A DNA stretch of 64,000 bases from contig JAMPIT010000493.1 of assembly GCA_026261815.1 (NCBI GenBank), positions 9,565,501 through 9,629,500 of the forward strand, read 5' to 3'. The position numbers and the translations under genes are program-made. This DNA is from Monarcha castaneiventris obscurior (taxonomy: Eukaryota; Chordata; Aves; Passeriformes; Monarchidae). Of this stretch, positions 12,223-25,706 are shown piece by piece. How positions within the stretch are numbered: the first letter of the stretch is position 1; every line of letters begins with the position of its first letter. The notes under the pieces were generated by a model. It was not told the DNA's origin. It did no database searches and saw only the letters and a list, made by a program, of their open reading frames with translations.

Positions 12223-12694
12223 GGATATCAACACCAAAAATTATGGCATTTCCAGGATATCAACACTAAAAATTATGGCAATTCCAGGATATCAACACCA
12301 AAAATTATGGTAATTCCGGGATATCAACACCAAAAATTATGGCAATTCCAGGATATCAACACTAAAAATTATGGCAATTCCAGGATATCAACACCAAAAA
12401 TTATGGTAATTCCGGGATATCAACACCAAAAATTATGGCAATTCCAGGATATCAACACTAAAAATTATGGCAATTCCAGGATATCAACACCAAAAATTAT
12501 GGTAATTCCGGGATATCAACACCAAAAATTATGGCAATTCCAGGATATCAACACCAAAAATTATGGTAATTCCGGGATATCAACACCAAAAATTATGGCA
12601 ATTCCAGGATATCAACACTAAAAATTATGGTAATTCCGGGATATCAACACCAAAAATTATGGCAATTCCAGGATATCAACACCAAAAATTATGA
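12223..12694 (+). repeat. 32-bp minisatellite, about 15 copies, 96-bp higher-order period
   Basis: Units begin GGATATCAACAC at 12223 and every 32 bases after that, to 12671 (the last copy is partial). Three sites define subtypes. Type A has CACC, GGCA and CCA; type B has CACT; type C has GGTA and CCG. Units 1-9 run A-B-C three times (unit 1 has one extra change), giving a 96-bp higher-order repeat. Units 10-15 break the order (A, C, A, a B/C hybrid, A, A). A plus-strand frame stays open from 12160 to 12621 because 96 bp equals 32 codons; it ends at a TAA in the hybrid unit 13, where the order breaks. Confidence 0.97.
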
Positions 12695-15600
12695 CATCGC
12701 TTGATATTTTGTGTGTTTCCAACCCGCCCTCAGTTGTGGCCTCTCCATTTTGCCCACTGGAAAAAGCCTCCTTTCAATCCTCTGGAGAGAGCTGGGAGGA
12801 AACATTTCCCTCAGCCAGTCCCTGTCATGTGCAGTGCCAAAAGGGAAGCGGGAGAAATAGAAGGAAGTTGCAATGATAATACCAAAATAATCCTGCCATA
12901 TGTTAGAGCCATTAGCCCGTTCCCCCTCCATCCCCAGATGAGCCGTGTTTGAAGAGAGATTCATGGTTACATAATGAATCAGGAGGGAAAGGATGTGAGC
13001 CACGAGGATGATGTAAGGAAAGTAGAAAAAAACAAGGGAAAAAAGAGGAAAAAAAAAGAAGAGAGGAGATTGCTGAAGTCTTTTGGAAGGGAAGGAGGAA
13101 GCCTCAGTGCAGGGTTTTGGAAGTCTCCCATCAGTCAGATGAGAGGGTTGCTGCAGCAGGGAGGAGGAAAATCAAGAGCGTGTGAAGCCATTGAGGAGAG
13201 GAATGAGCAGCACGGCAGCAAATCAAAGAGCTGCTGGAAATCCAGATCAGCAAAGAAGGAATTTTCAGGCAGTCTTTTAAAAAAAAAAATGCAGTTTTTA
13301 GTTGGATCACCAGGACTTGTGGAGTTCGAGCTGTTATCAGAGGAATTAGACAAAAACAGAGCGGGATCCAGTAGCTCCAAATGCAGAAATTGGGCAAATT
13401 TGGCTGGGAGACCCTTCCACAAACAGGATTTATGATTTGGGAGAATGGAGACCTTTGGCTAAATCTCCTGAATGTTTCATTTCCTCCAAATCCTCCTAAA
13501 CTTTCATTTGAGGGGCAAATATTGGCAAATGCCTGAGGGGAGGGAGATGCTGTAAGAGTTTTAAATCACATTTTTCTCCCCACTTCCAGCAAAGCCGTGG
13601 AACTGTTTTTGAACGAGTGGAAAGTGAACACAAGGAGGAAAATTAAACCCTCAGCTGAGCTTTAGGAGCAGCTCTGATGATCCCCTATATCTCTATTAGC
13701 AAAAGTTGGCCTTTGAGCAGAGTGAAAATGGTTTCTCCCAGTGACAGGTGTCTTCGATTATTCCAGCAGCATTTCCAGCACTTCTCATCCACAGCGTGGA
13801 TATTTCCTCAGTGGGGGGCCCTGAGCCGTGAAAAGGAGCATAAATCTCTTGTTTTGGGGATGAAGAGCCCACAGGAGAGGATTTTGTTCTCCATGAAAAA
13901 TCAGCAGAGCTCCAGCAGAAGCAAAGATATTCCAAAGGCTGGGCTGAGGGTGAAGGTGCAGGAGGAGCCTCTGTGCCCTGCTTTTGGGGGAGCTGAGCTG
14001 CACCTGCCTCTTTTGGGTGCCCCAGGAGCTGTTTCTGTGCCAGACACGGGGTTCCTGTGCCCTGGCCACACACATTCCCTGCTCCTGAGGATGCCAGGAT
14101 GGGTGGCCACGGCACCAGCTGGGGCTGGATCCAGAAGTGGGGAACAAAACGGGATTTAGCTCCCAGTAACCCAGGAGCTGCCTGGTCAACACCGGGCTTT
14201 GTGCCTCCTGAGGATGGAAAATCTCATCCTTTTGCCTCCCAGGGGCCAGGGATGGTTCAGGGAGGGAGGAGAAGCTGGAGGAAATGGGTTCCAAGCTGAT
14301 GCTGCAAGAGAGGAACGAGCAGAAACGAGGAGCACTGAGAAAAATTACAGATATTTAATGGATTATTCCATTTTGGGGTTTTGTTGTATTCTGAATTGTA
14401 GGGGGATTGTCTCAACTCAGCCTAAACCTGGGCTCTTGAGTTGAAGTTATGCAGAAAGCAAAGCTGACACTGCTGAACATCATCTGAAGGGCTCAGTAGG
14501 AGCCTGACTCAGGGCTCATTGCTATGGCAAGGAATTAAGAAACATGGGATGATTGGGTTACATTTTCCTGGAAGGAGCCAGGCTGGAGAACAACAGGGAG
14601 CAGAGGTATTACTGGAATAATAAAAAAAAAAAAAAAAAACAACCAAAAAAACCCCCAATTATTTTTACCACGGTCAAATATCTGTTAACAAATGATTATT
14701 CTCTTATCTGTGGCGGTGCTGGCTGTTTGAACAAACCCCTTCTTCAAGAGAAGGGACAAATAAAACCAGCAAAAAGTGACTTTTAACTTTGTGTTTCTTC
14801 TGTTTTCAATGGCCAACATTAAACTCGCCCTCCCCGAGCTCCAGACCTCCCCCACATCTCATCAGCTGTGCAAGGAGATAAATCCTGGCATCCAGCTCGA
14901 GTTTCCAGCCTGTTCCTACCCGTTCTGATATTGAAATCCATTCCCTGGCCACAAAACAACCGAGGGAGCAGTGGGAGCAGGATCCAGGAACTGGGTAACG
15001 AATACAGGGATGAAAGGGAAAGCAGCCAGGGGGAGGATGCTCTGCTGTGAACCAAACGTGCTCCAAGGGCTCCTTTTCCTCCTCCTCTTTGCTGAAAACC
15101 CCAGCAAGTTGTGGCACCTCAGGATGAATTAATCTGGGATTAATTTGGGGGATGGAAATCAGAGCAGGATGGTTTCCTTTTTCCTTCTGCGTTTCCAGAA
15201 CAGTCGCTTTTTTAAGTCAGAAAAGAAGATGCCAAGGTGCAAAATAAGAGCAAAAAAGAGACTTTTTGTTTATGGAAAAGCCACCTCTCAGTGGTGAGAA
15301 AGTTTCAATGAGATTTCGAAAATCCCTGATTATTTTTAGTAGAAAATGATCACTTCCACATCCATCTCCAATGAAAGCTATGGGAAAATCAATGCCGCAG
15401 GTTTGAAAGAGCAAGTCTGTACAAAGAAATCGATTTATTCTTTTGCCAATCCAATTTGAATTGTGTCCTACATTAATTTTCTAGCATGTATTTGATATCC
15501 AGCACCATATTTTGCCTCACTAACCACTCCTTCAGATGCAGTTCAGTATTAAATACAGTAATACCCTGCAAATAAACTCCTAGAAAGAGCTGAAGTCAGT

Positions 15601-16544
15601 TAAAATTTTTTACAAAATCCTTCAAAGGACTGTGGTTTAAAACTGAATTCATGATGCAGGGATGAATTATTACTGTTACAGTTATTTTACCTTTGTTAAC
15701 TTTGTGATTTTCCCTTGCTGAACAATTCCAGCCCAGGATAAACTCAAGAAATTACAAATTTCTTTTTCCAATGGATGTCAAATCTTCTGGTTCTCTGCCC
15801 AAAAAGGATTCCAGGGAGTTCAGATGTGCTGCACAGCTCAGGAATGGCAATTAGAGGGCGGATCAAAAAGAACTTAATAAAGCAAATTTTCAACTCACAG
15901 GGTGAGAGCAGCAAAATGGAACTTAGGAGTTGAGGAAACCATGGCAAATTTCAGAATTCTGACAAAATTAGGGAACGAATTTTAGTGCATAAAAAAGGAT
16001 GGTTTTATAACTGGCTTTAGGAATCTTACATTAACTAGGCCAGTTCAAATTTCTCCCCAGTACTCTGCAACCACCCTCTGCACTGGACTGTGTCCCACTG
16101 CTGGGTTGGATGCCTTGCTCAGCAAATTGCTGGGCCTCAGCCCAAAAAGGAGAAAAGTCCTGAAAGGAACATGAGGTGGGAAGGGGAGTGAAGGGAGACC
16201 TCAACCCTCGAGTGCTGAGTGGGAACCAGCCTCGTTTTCTTCTTCAGGCACATTGTCTGGAAGGCTCTGAGAAGGCAAAAGCAGGCCAGATTTTCCAGCT
16301 TTAGCTCTGATAATCACCAAACACCTGCTCCATCCACGTGGAAGCGAGAGCTGGACAAGGCCCTGAGCACATCTGGTTTCACTCAGCAGCTCTGGAGGGT
16401 TTGACATCCTATAGGGTTTGACAGAGCAGAGAGTCCAGCGAGTCCTCCAGACAGACAGGCCCAGTTTGTTCCTTTGGACTGGATTTTACCTGGCTGGGCT
16501 GATTAGTTTCATAAAACCCTAATTAGAACCAGCTCTTCACGTCA
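12695..16544. other. unique non-coding sequence
   Basis: No gene recognised. There is a purine-rich stretch at 13018-13073 (AAAAAGAGG type), an A18 run at 14622-14639 and nothing else distinctive. Frames up to about 169 codons on opposing strands around 13.7-14.3 kb overlap each other and lack family signatures. Confidence 0.6.
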
Positions 16545-16584
16545 AATGCAATGACATTAAGTGGAATGCAATGACATGAAGTCG
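16545..16584 (+). repeat. 20-bp tandem duplication
   Basis: AATGCAATGACATTAAGTGG is followed at once by a copy with two changes (CATGAAGTCG at its end). Confidence 0.85.
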
Positions 16585-19500
16585 AAAACGAGGTGAAATG
16601 TATTTACACTCGAGGAATATCTAGAGAAAAGAATGGGGCTATAAAAGCTTCTCTCTGTATCTGATTTTAAGTCGACTGAACCTGTCTGAAAGCATCAACT
16701 GCCTCTATCAATCTTTTCTCTCCACGAGAACTACTCTGGAACTCCAGTGTGCTACAGGATGGACCTCGAGTTAGCAGAGTTATTAAGGAAAAATGAGTTA
16801 TTTCAGTGGGATTCTCCAAGGCAATCACAGCAAATGTTCCTCAGGGCGGAACCTGCAGTGAGGGAAAATTTAAGGACAATTTAAGTTCTCGTCAGATAAA
16901 AATCGTGGTGTAAATTTGACAAAGAGCAGCCTGCAGGGAAGCAGGAGCCTGCCTGTTTATCTGTCTGTCCTGTTCCTCAAGAGTCTCAGGAATTAAGGCG
17001 TTGCGTGATCCTTTCTGGCTCATTGTGATCAGCCCTCATTATCTTTTTTTCTGCCCCAAAAAACCACAGCAAGAAATTAACCTGAATATTGGCAAGACAT
17101 CCCCTATTCTTCCCTCAAACCCAAGTAAAATATCCCCATCCCTTTATTCAGCAGCACATGCATTTGATGGCATTTTCTTTTCCTATTTGTAGAGCTACTC
17201 GAGGATATTGGTTCTTCCATTTAACCACAGGGGCCCTGGAACAATCTTTAATGTATTTAGGATGTGGTCATATTTTAGGATGTTTTAGAGGATAAAATCA
17301 CACTTGAGGGCTATTTAAGCCCCTTGAAAAAGTGCAGTGGACCCCGTTGGAGGGGCTGCCAATCCCATAAGTGTCCCTCCTGCTGGCCCTGGGGCTGGGA
17401 GGGTCGGGGCAGGGCTGGGAGGATTATTCTGCTGTGAGTTCACCTGTTTACCCAGAATGTTATTTATTGAAGATCAAATTGACTGAAAATCACTCCCGAC
17501 AGAGAGCTGGCAAGGGATGACATTATGAGGAGAGCAGAGCTGGGGCTTTAGAGCCTCAGTTATCTGTGATTTAGGGATCATTAGGATCTCTTTAAAATTC
17601 TTGCAGCCGGCCAAAAAAACTAAAATTAAAGGCAGGCTGTGCCTTACGTTAAACAATTTGGGAATAGACAAGAGACACCAGTCTGCTGGGTTAAACCTTT
17701 TGTTTGACATCTTTAAATTCCTTTAATCTTTTTGAGCTTGATTTTGCCAGTTTTGAGTGCATGAGGGGAAGGCTTTTTTGTGATGGGCGAAATATTCCTG
17801 TGAGTAACTTCTCTGCAATTTTTATCACTGTCTTTACTCTTATTCTGTCCTTCAGCTGGAGACCAGATTATAATTAAGGAAAACTGGCACGTGTCCCATG
17901 CCCCCAAATCCGGGAGTCTGAACCAATTCTGTGGACAAAGGGAGACTCCAAGGGCTGAATTTTGGCCTTGAAAGGCATCAGATTGAATGAAAAAACCTTT
18001 GCTGTTTTGAGTGCAGTTGATTTTTAGTGTGGTTGCACGTGGGACACTTCAAACTGCCTTTTCTTGTTTGTAGGGAGGTTTTACAGCTATTTAGGAATGA
18101 AAGGAACAGGTTGAATACCATGAAATCAGTCTCTAGCTCCATTTTCAACAATATCCAAGTTGGTGTGGGCAACAAATCTCTTCAGACCACGGTTTGGTGC
18201 CCTTGGAGAGCAGCAGGAACAGGAAAAGCAGGAGTTCCACCAGAGAAAAGCCAGGTTTTTTTTGCTGTTAAGCAAAGCCCCTCAGTTTCAGGGAGCAGTT
18301 GGGTTTAGCCAAACCTGCGATCCACCAGATTGATTTTCTTCCTCCTTTTGCTTTGTTTTATTCGAGCAGAGCATTTCTTGCCCTGCTGTTTATCCCCTCA
18401 GACAACTCCAGGAAAAAGCCCACTTGCACCCCTCGACCTTTGTCCTCCCCGACTGACAATTCCCTTCCTCAGCCTCCAGGCATGGCTTTTTTTGGGAGTG
18501 CCTTATTTAGACCACATGAGCAGCATTCCGAGCTTTCCAGTAGCCTCCCAGCCCCACGGAGGATTTATTTACATTGCATAAAATGAGAGGAAATGAAGGG
18601 GGATGTGTTTGAACGGAGAGCAACAACCTCATTTCGCTTGTTATAAACTCCCCTCATGGAAGGATTTCAGTCAATGTCAGCTTGGGGCTGGGAGGGGAAC
18701 AGACTCCACTCCTGGGCATTTCCAGGATAATGGGGAATGATGCCTGGCAATAAAACACACTCAGCAAGTCTCTAAACAAAATTATTTGGTGGATTTCATG
18801 TGATTTTTGCCATTCCATACCATGAATCCAGGTTGAGTTCTTGGCTTCCTGTCTCACCAAAGGATATCCCATAGAGGAGGCCTTAGGGGTGAAGAAAAGG
18901 AAGAATTTCTCATTAAGTGAAATCTATTCTATGTTTAAAAAGGTGTTTGTACACGGGGGAAAGAGGAAAGGTTCTACTGAGAGTGATACAGATGAGGGCC
19001 CATAAATAAAACATTTCTACGAATTACAAAATTATTAAATTCCATTTATTTGGTTGTTTGTACAAATTACAAATTATTAAAGTCAATTAATTTTGTTTGC
19101 ACTGGTACCTGCACTCATTATCTGAGTGCAGAAAATTCCTCAACTCAGGATTTTCTGAGTCTGTATTTCAACAACTTTCTGGCTTCACTCTGCATCCCAA
19201 AGGTAAATGTAAAAGGAATAACCACAAAAGGAGGTTGATCAGATCCAGGTCAGTGTTGTGGAAAAAAATCCCAAAAATTTAGGATTAAATCAGTTAATTA
19301 CCAAAAAAAAAAAAAAAAATTACTTAAAGTGTAATAGTGTGAAGAAGTTTTCTCTAGAGCAAATAATTACAGAATCCAAGATGGATCTGGGTAGGGAACC
19401 TGCAAAGGAAAATCATGGAATAAACTCCAGACACCCACAGCAGCATTAATGGTAATTTGGAGCAGATCCTCACCCCTGGTGTCAGAATTATTCCAAAACA

Positions 19501-20714
19501 CATTGATGGCTCATTGTGGTTGGTGCCAGCCCAAATTTATCACTGCCAAATTCCACCCCGGTGTCAGGGCTGGGCCATCCTCAGTTTGGAGATGCCAATC
19601 ATCATCCAGCTTTTAGAAATCCATAAGGAAGTGGCTGCACTTCCTGGAGCTACTGAACGTTCCACCAAAACCAGCTCAGATCACTGTGGAATTGCTCCTT
19701 AGGAAGCCATTCCAACATTTCCCAGGGTTTTATTCCTGGGAGAGGACAGTGACCAATTCCTCTTCGAACCAACTCTGCTTTTAAGGCTAATTTGCAAACA
19801 CAATCAGAAAAAATTGTCCAGAGCACTGAACAATTTGGATCAAATTATTATAGGCCACAACCTCCTCCGGTGTTAAATTTCCATAAATCTATAGATGGAA
19901 TTCTCTCTCACATATCTATATGAGTTATATGTATGACTCTCTCAGATATATATTTGAATTGCTATGTATGAACTGAGTCAAATATATGTAAGAAAAAAAT
20001 AAGAGGAATGGCACTTCTCCTCCTTTCAGACATCCAGCTGGAATTCTCTTCAAAACACCTATTTTTTCAAAAGCAGATGCTCCAGATTTTCTAAAATCAG
20101 ACTTTTCTAGCTATGCTTCAACACATCAAAATCACAACTCTTCCCTCTTTCTCTCTTCAAACCAAAAATCTTCGGAAGACCCCATGGATTTATAAACCCA
20201 TTGGAAGGGTGGCCATGGAGTCTGCGGAAAAAAGGTTCAAAATGGGATGGAAGGAGAGGGTGAAAATATTCAAAACTAATTTCAACTTACAAAAAAGGCA
20301 TTAAAAAAATAAAGAAAACAACCTTTCTTGTCCAGGCGTAGATAAAGACAGAGCCAGCTTTGGTTTCCTGGCCATACTTAAGAGGGAAAAGGGAGAGAAG
20401 TCCTAAACCGCAGATGATCAACAAGGATGGGGATTCTGAAAAGGATTTATTTATTTGTAAACCCTCTACAGAAGCAAAATGCGTGTTCTGCTAATGACTG
20501 GGAGTTCAAACAGCTTTTTTTCAGAAAAATAAAACAAATAAATATCCCTGTGCACCTTCAAGGCTGCTCTCATCAGCATAAACCACTATTCAGCAGCTCG
20601 AGCAATACCTCGCATTCAAGGTCAAGCCAAACCTCTGCGAAAACAAACAATTTCTCATCAGCCTTTCCAGCAGGAGAAGCTGAGAACAACAGATCAGATG
20701 TGCAGGGAAAACCG
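16585..20714. other. unique non-coding sequence
   Basis: No gene recognised. Minor features are an A17 run (19303-19319), repeated ACAAATTATTAAA-type AT-rich text at about 19020-19085 and a TATATG-rich patch at 19905-19990. Confidence 0.6.
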
Positions 20715-20776
20715 TTGGAAAATTGGGGAAAAAACATTGGAAAATTGGAAAACAACATTGGAAAATTGGGGGGAGA
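20715..20776 (+). repeat. short tandem repeat, three copies of 21-22 bp
   Basis: TTGGAAAATTGG recurs at 20715, 20737 and 20758, each followed by an A-rich or GA-rich linker. Confidence 0.85.
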
Positions 20777-20949
20777 AACGTCAGCACAAATATTCGGCCT
20801 CCGCGAGACGCGAAATGCAATTTCGCCTTTTCCTCAGGGATCCTTTGGAGGCTGCAGCTCTCCGGGGTTGGAGGCAGGAAGCCTCAGGAAGTGGCTGGGA
20901 GCCTGTGGTGATGTAACTGTCACATTGCCCCAGGCCTGGCTCTGTTGAT

Positions 20950-21006
20950 ATTAGCCCGGGCTAATCACCGCGCTAATTGGGCGGCCACGACGCCGAGCAG
21001 CTCGGC
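20950..21006. promoter_or_regulatory. CpG-rich patch with two palindromes; possible regulatory element
   Basis: ATTAGCCCGGGCTAAT (20950-20965) is a perfect 16-bp palindrome. GCCGAGC-A-GCTCGGC (20992-21006) is a perfect 7-bp inverted repeat around one base. Between them are GCGCTAATTGG and several CpGs, which are scarce in the surrounding AT-richer DNA. Inverted ATTAG/CTAAT arms resemble homeodomain core sites. The regulatory role is inferred; only the sequence symmetry is seen. Confidence 0.35.
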
Positions 21007-21596
21007 TTTCACTTCAACTGCTCACCCAAATGAGGTTTGACTCAAATGTAATACTTTATATCAACACACGGGATGGCTGTAAAAATAATTCCACATGTGC
21101 TGGTGCCTCTTTTTAATAAGTGTCTTCCTCAATTTTCCCTGCTGGATGAGGCACTCGAACGTACACGTAATTAAGGTTATTTAAGGGATATCAATTGAAA
21201 AATGCACCCGCAGGAGGCTGAACATGACTGATGGAGCTCCCAGTGCAGCTCCCAAAAGTCAGCTGCCAGAATTTCCTGCAGCACTTCTACAATTTGATCT
21301 TCCCCACATTGCCCCGGACAGGAATAACCTGGAAATCTCTTGTTTTGCTCTTGCTGACGTCGTTCGCCTCGGTACAAAATGGGTTTAGAATGGGAGATTT
21401 ATGGTTTGGTAGCAATTTCTGTGGGAATCATAAAGGATAAAAAAAGCAAAAAACACAGAAAAGCAGAGCTGGGCTCGTTTTGTGCAACACCTTTCTGCTC
21501 AGAACTGATCCGAGAGTCCTTTGGAGCCCCAAGACAAAAGTGTGCCCAAAACAAGATGGAAAGACACTGGGAGGAGATCTACTGCAGTAGAATTTT
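21007..21596. other. unique non-coding sequence
   Basis: No gene or repeat recognised. Confidence 0.55.
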
Positions 21597-21915
21597 CATG
21601 GATTCATGGAGGATTTTGGGTTGGAAGTGGCCTTTAAAGGCCACCTTGTCCAATCCCAAGAACATCCTCCACTAGACCAGGATGCTCAGAGCTCCATCCA
21701 CCCTGACCTTGGATATTCCTGGGGATGGGGCAGCCACCACCTCCCTGAGCAACCTGTGCCAGTGTTTTACCACTCCATTTTAAAATATTCTTCCTTATAT
21801 CCAGCCTAAATCTATCCCAATTTAGTTTAAAACCATTCCTCCTCGTCTTAAGCCCTGCTGAGAGTTTTTCCCGTTTATTCATATAAACCCCCTTGAAGAA
21901 TTGAAATGCCACAGT
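21597..21915 (-). mobile_element. CR1 LINE 3' region, minus strand
   Basis: Read on the plus strand it begins ATGGAGGATTTTGGGTTGGA, passes CACTAGACCAGGATGCTCAG and GGGGATGGGGCAGCCACC, and ends in sequence whose complement encodes a FRLDIRKN-type CR1 ORF2 tail. This is the usual reverse-complement look of a CR1 3' end. The ORF2 part has lost its proper frame, so the copy is older than the one at 9.6 kb. Terminal octamers are eroded. Confidence 0.9.
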
Positions 21916-24900
21916 GAGTTTTCCATGGAGTTTTCCATGTGGTTTTTGTAGTCATCTTTGTGCTCTGTCAAATTTTCCCAGTGTTCCTAAAAGGAGAGGT
22001 GTTTCCAGCACAGGAGATAAAACATAAAAACATTAATTTAATGCCTAATTAACCCCGGGATGCTTTGAGGCTGCATCACCCTGTGCCCAGAGATGTCCCA
22101 GAACACAGAACATTGGAATTCCAGTATTCCAGCATTCACCATTCCATGGAGAGATGATGGAATCATCCTCCTCATGGAAAGGCAGCAATTTTATGGCAGT
22201 GGATGTTTCCCATGTTTCTACTCTGGATCTTTAATCCCAGCAGGGCTCTGTTCACCAGGGAGCCTGTAAATGGTTTGATAATAAGGAAAATCCAAAGCGT
22301 GCTTTGTCCAGGATCAAAAAAAAATCTATAAAAATTCCCAAATCCAGTGTTAAACAAAAGTTCTCGGAGTGGATCAGTTAATATTTGTATCAAAGGCAGC
22401 ACAGAGCAATGCACTGAGCACCGGAAAAGGAGATTTGGGTCCTTCCACAACGCACAAAACCAAATTCCTGTTGCTGTTTTTATAATTCTGTTGCTTGTGG
22501 CAGCCCAGCAGCCCCACGGTGATGGCACAGAGCACCCACCTCAGGCTGTGATGTGATCTGGTGGCTGAGGCAGCTGGAAAAGGCTCTTCTGATTTGTCAG
22601 ACAGGTCTTGAGACAGCAGAAGGAGTTTCCAACATAAAATAATACCAAGAAAGAGAAGTGCAACCCCCTTCTCCTTCAAAAACGCACACACAGCTGGAGA
22701 TGTTAAGAAATGTGCAGCAGAGCTTGCTAACGGCCTTCTCAAAAGCCTTTTTTGATTAAAAACCTAGGAATTATTTGTAAAATATTTTGACTTTTCCTTG
22801 CTTCACCTTCTGCACCTTCGAGGTGGCTGATTTTCAATGGAAGGCAAATTCATGGCATTTTGCAGATGAATTTTCGCTCTGCCATCCGTGGTTCTGTGGG
22901 GTTTTACACCCAGATCTTAGGCCAGGCTTTTCTTGGTCAGCAGAACATCTGAGCTGGACCTGAGAAAACGTCTCAGGATGGAGAGAAGTCCCCCCTGCCA
23001 CGTTCCTGTCTCACTGCAGCTCCCTCTGCATCCAAGTGCTTCCCTTCTCTGCAAAGTTGTCATAAAAATCATTATGAGCCCCGAACAGATGTGACCTTAA
23101 AGAGCAACTGGATGGAGGGGGGGGAAAAAAAAAGAAGAGGTGGGGAATATAAAATAGCCTGTGGTGAAAATAACAGCAGGAAAACATTATAAACTCTGAG
23201 CCATAGCTGGCTGCCTTCCTCCTGATTATTGCTTTCTCTTTCAAGGGCCCCTCCTTGAGAGTGCAGATTTTTGGGGCTGATTTTGGGAAGGCAATTTTAA
23301 CACTCGGCTGTTCTAATGAAACAAAGCTGCTGCACGGAGCTGTGATAACCCAGGGCTCCAAGAACATCCTCGGGTTTAAACAGAGGTGTCAAGGAAATCT
23401 CATCCTTCGTGACTTTTGTCGTGGTGTGATCACAGCTCCCTGACTGCTTGTGAAGGGGTTTTTTTTTTGATGTCAAAGGTTCTGCAAACTCCTGGCACGG
23501 GAGTTTGGATTTATTTAGAAATAATCTAAATTAAAAAGCAACAAAGAGTTGCTCGGTGTAGCCCAGATCTGTGGCGAGGCTGGAGCTCAGAGACCCAGCT
23601 CAGCCTCCTGGGCCGAGCACCCCCAGCTCCTGTGGCACTCAGGAGAACCTCAGGGCACGGAGAGAGACCAGGATTTTGGAAAAGAGCCACGGAATGGTTA
23701 AAATATGAAACATACAAGGAGCAAGTTTAAATTGTAGCAGGATTTGTGAATTGCCAGCACCTCTTCCCCACTCCCAGGGCACCGCTGCTTCCAGCCACCA
23801 AGGAAAGTTGGGATTTCACCTCAGCTGAGATGTTTGGATTCAATGCATTGGGTTGGATTAGGCTCAGAAATAATCTTTTGGATAGGAGAAGAAATTCTCC
23901 AGCGTGTCTGGTAAGATCTGGATGCAGACACGGCTGTCCTAAACTGGCTGGAATGTCAGCGAGGTGTTGGAAATGAAATAAGAAATCTGCTGGGCCTGCT
24001 GCACTCAGGCTCCAAGCTGATCTCACTGTTTTCCTTACAAGGCATTAATATTTTTTTGCAGCTGATGTGATATTTAGATCGATGCAATGAAGGAAAAAAG
24101 TATTTGGAAGTCTCAAGTATTTGAAAGTCTTTTGAAAGGAAATGATACTTGGTTGGTGAGGTGTGTGCCTGACATGGGGAGCAACAAACACCTTGGGCTT
24201 GTTCTAAACAGCAAGGCAAAAGAGAGAATGGATACTCTGAATTTTGGAACCCATCAGCAGCAGTTGCTCTTTATCCCAGGCTGGCAACAGGTTTTTTAGA
24301 GCCTTTTTATTCTTTCCCCAGCCTGGGTCTGGTGCTGCCTTTTGCAGTAGAAGCCTGGTTTGCCAAAGTAATTTTCTCCATGATTTTTAACTTTGAATTG
24401 GCCTCTCCAGCTCCTTGAGAGCTGCAAAGCCAAGGAGCTGTACACGAGAAGGGTCTGACACTGCCCCACATTTATCACTGCACAAATCTTCCACTTCCTC
24501 CACAGATCTGACAAGTCCTGTGTGGTGAGATCTGCAGATATCAGAGAAACCCTTTCTTTCCTCTTTTAGCACCACTGTGGGTCGTCCTGTCTGGTTGGTT
24601 GCCTTTTCTCCCCTTATTCCATCACCTGACACAACTCCCCTTTCCCAACAACACTTTCCCCAGTTCTTTATCAGATTTCCCTGGTCCTGGCGATGCTGGA
24701 ATTGAACTGGACTGAAATTCCAGTGTGGGGAGTCAGGCTGCTCCTGCAGCCAGAGGTTTTGGCACCTCAGCTCTGCTTTGCTCTGAAAGAACAGCCTGGA
24801 CCCAGCCTGAAAGCAGCGCTTTGTGTCAGGGCTCTGCCACACGTGGATCCAGCAGAATGAATTTGGGGTTAAACCGAGCATCCAAGGGGTTCATCAGGAT

Positions 24901-25706
24901 CTGCCTCTGCTCTGAAACCGCTCCGCAGGCGGAGCTGAAATCAGCCCCCGCTTATCTGATGCATATCGAGCATCAAGCAAAACCTCCTGCAGGATCTGAG
25001 CCCCCTCTGCTCTCTCAGGACCTTCCTGGAGCTCTCCTGCAGCAGGATTCATTCCTGGTGCTGGGAAAATCCATCCCGAGCATCTCCTGTGCAAGTGAGA
25101 GCCCTGCCCGGCCTGGGCTAACTCAGCCATGGACCCCGGGCAGGGTTTCCAGCCCTGCAGGGAACTTCCCCGTGTCAGGAGGGAGCAGGGGGGGCTGTGT
25201 TGTTGTACCACCAGCGCTGGGGGAATATTGTTTTGTTTTTGGAAGCGATGGCTAAAGCAGATGTTGGGGGCGAGCTGGCGTTTGGGAGCCTGCGGCAGGC
25301 AGGAATTATCCTGCAGGATAAAAAGTGACCTCCAGCCAGCACTGGTGCCTTTAATCCGGAGCTTTGTGAGCTGCTATCGACTCCTGATCAGTTTGAAATC
25401 CCCTCCCTCCCACTCAGCCTTTCCCTTTTCCCGGAAAGCTCGGCTTAGCAGGGCTCGGTGCCTCCCTCCCGAGGAGCTCCATCACCTCCAGCTTCTCCTG
25501 CTGACTGCAGAAACACCAAAGAGAAACTTTCAGCAACTTTGCCGTCCTATAAAACCCCTAAATCCGTACTTTAAAAACCTCAGCACGTTGTCTCACACTC
25601 ATATTTTAGTACTGAGCTTGCCAAGTCCAGGTCCGGGCAATGTTTTAAGTCAGGATCTCAAGCAAGGATAAATCTTCCCATGCCCATCCTTGAAATCCCT
25701 AAACCC
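21916..25706. other. unique non-coding sequence
   Basis: No gene recognised. The 24.7-25.5 kb part is richer in G+C and gives a 176-codon plus frame (24725-25255) and a 180-codon plus frame (25129-25671) without recognisable domains. I do not call these coding. Confidence 0.55.

Noticed and set aside
12223..12694. CRISPR-like array of direct repeats
   Set aside because: Units are directly adjacent with no unique spacers, and the genome is a vertebrate's.
24725..25671. Two overlapping plus frames of 176 and 180 codons in a G+C-richer stretch
   Set aside because: They overlap in different frames, neither has a known motif, and raised G+C alone lengthens chance frames.
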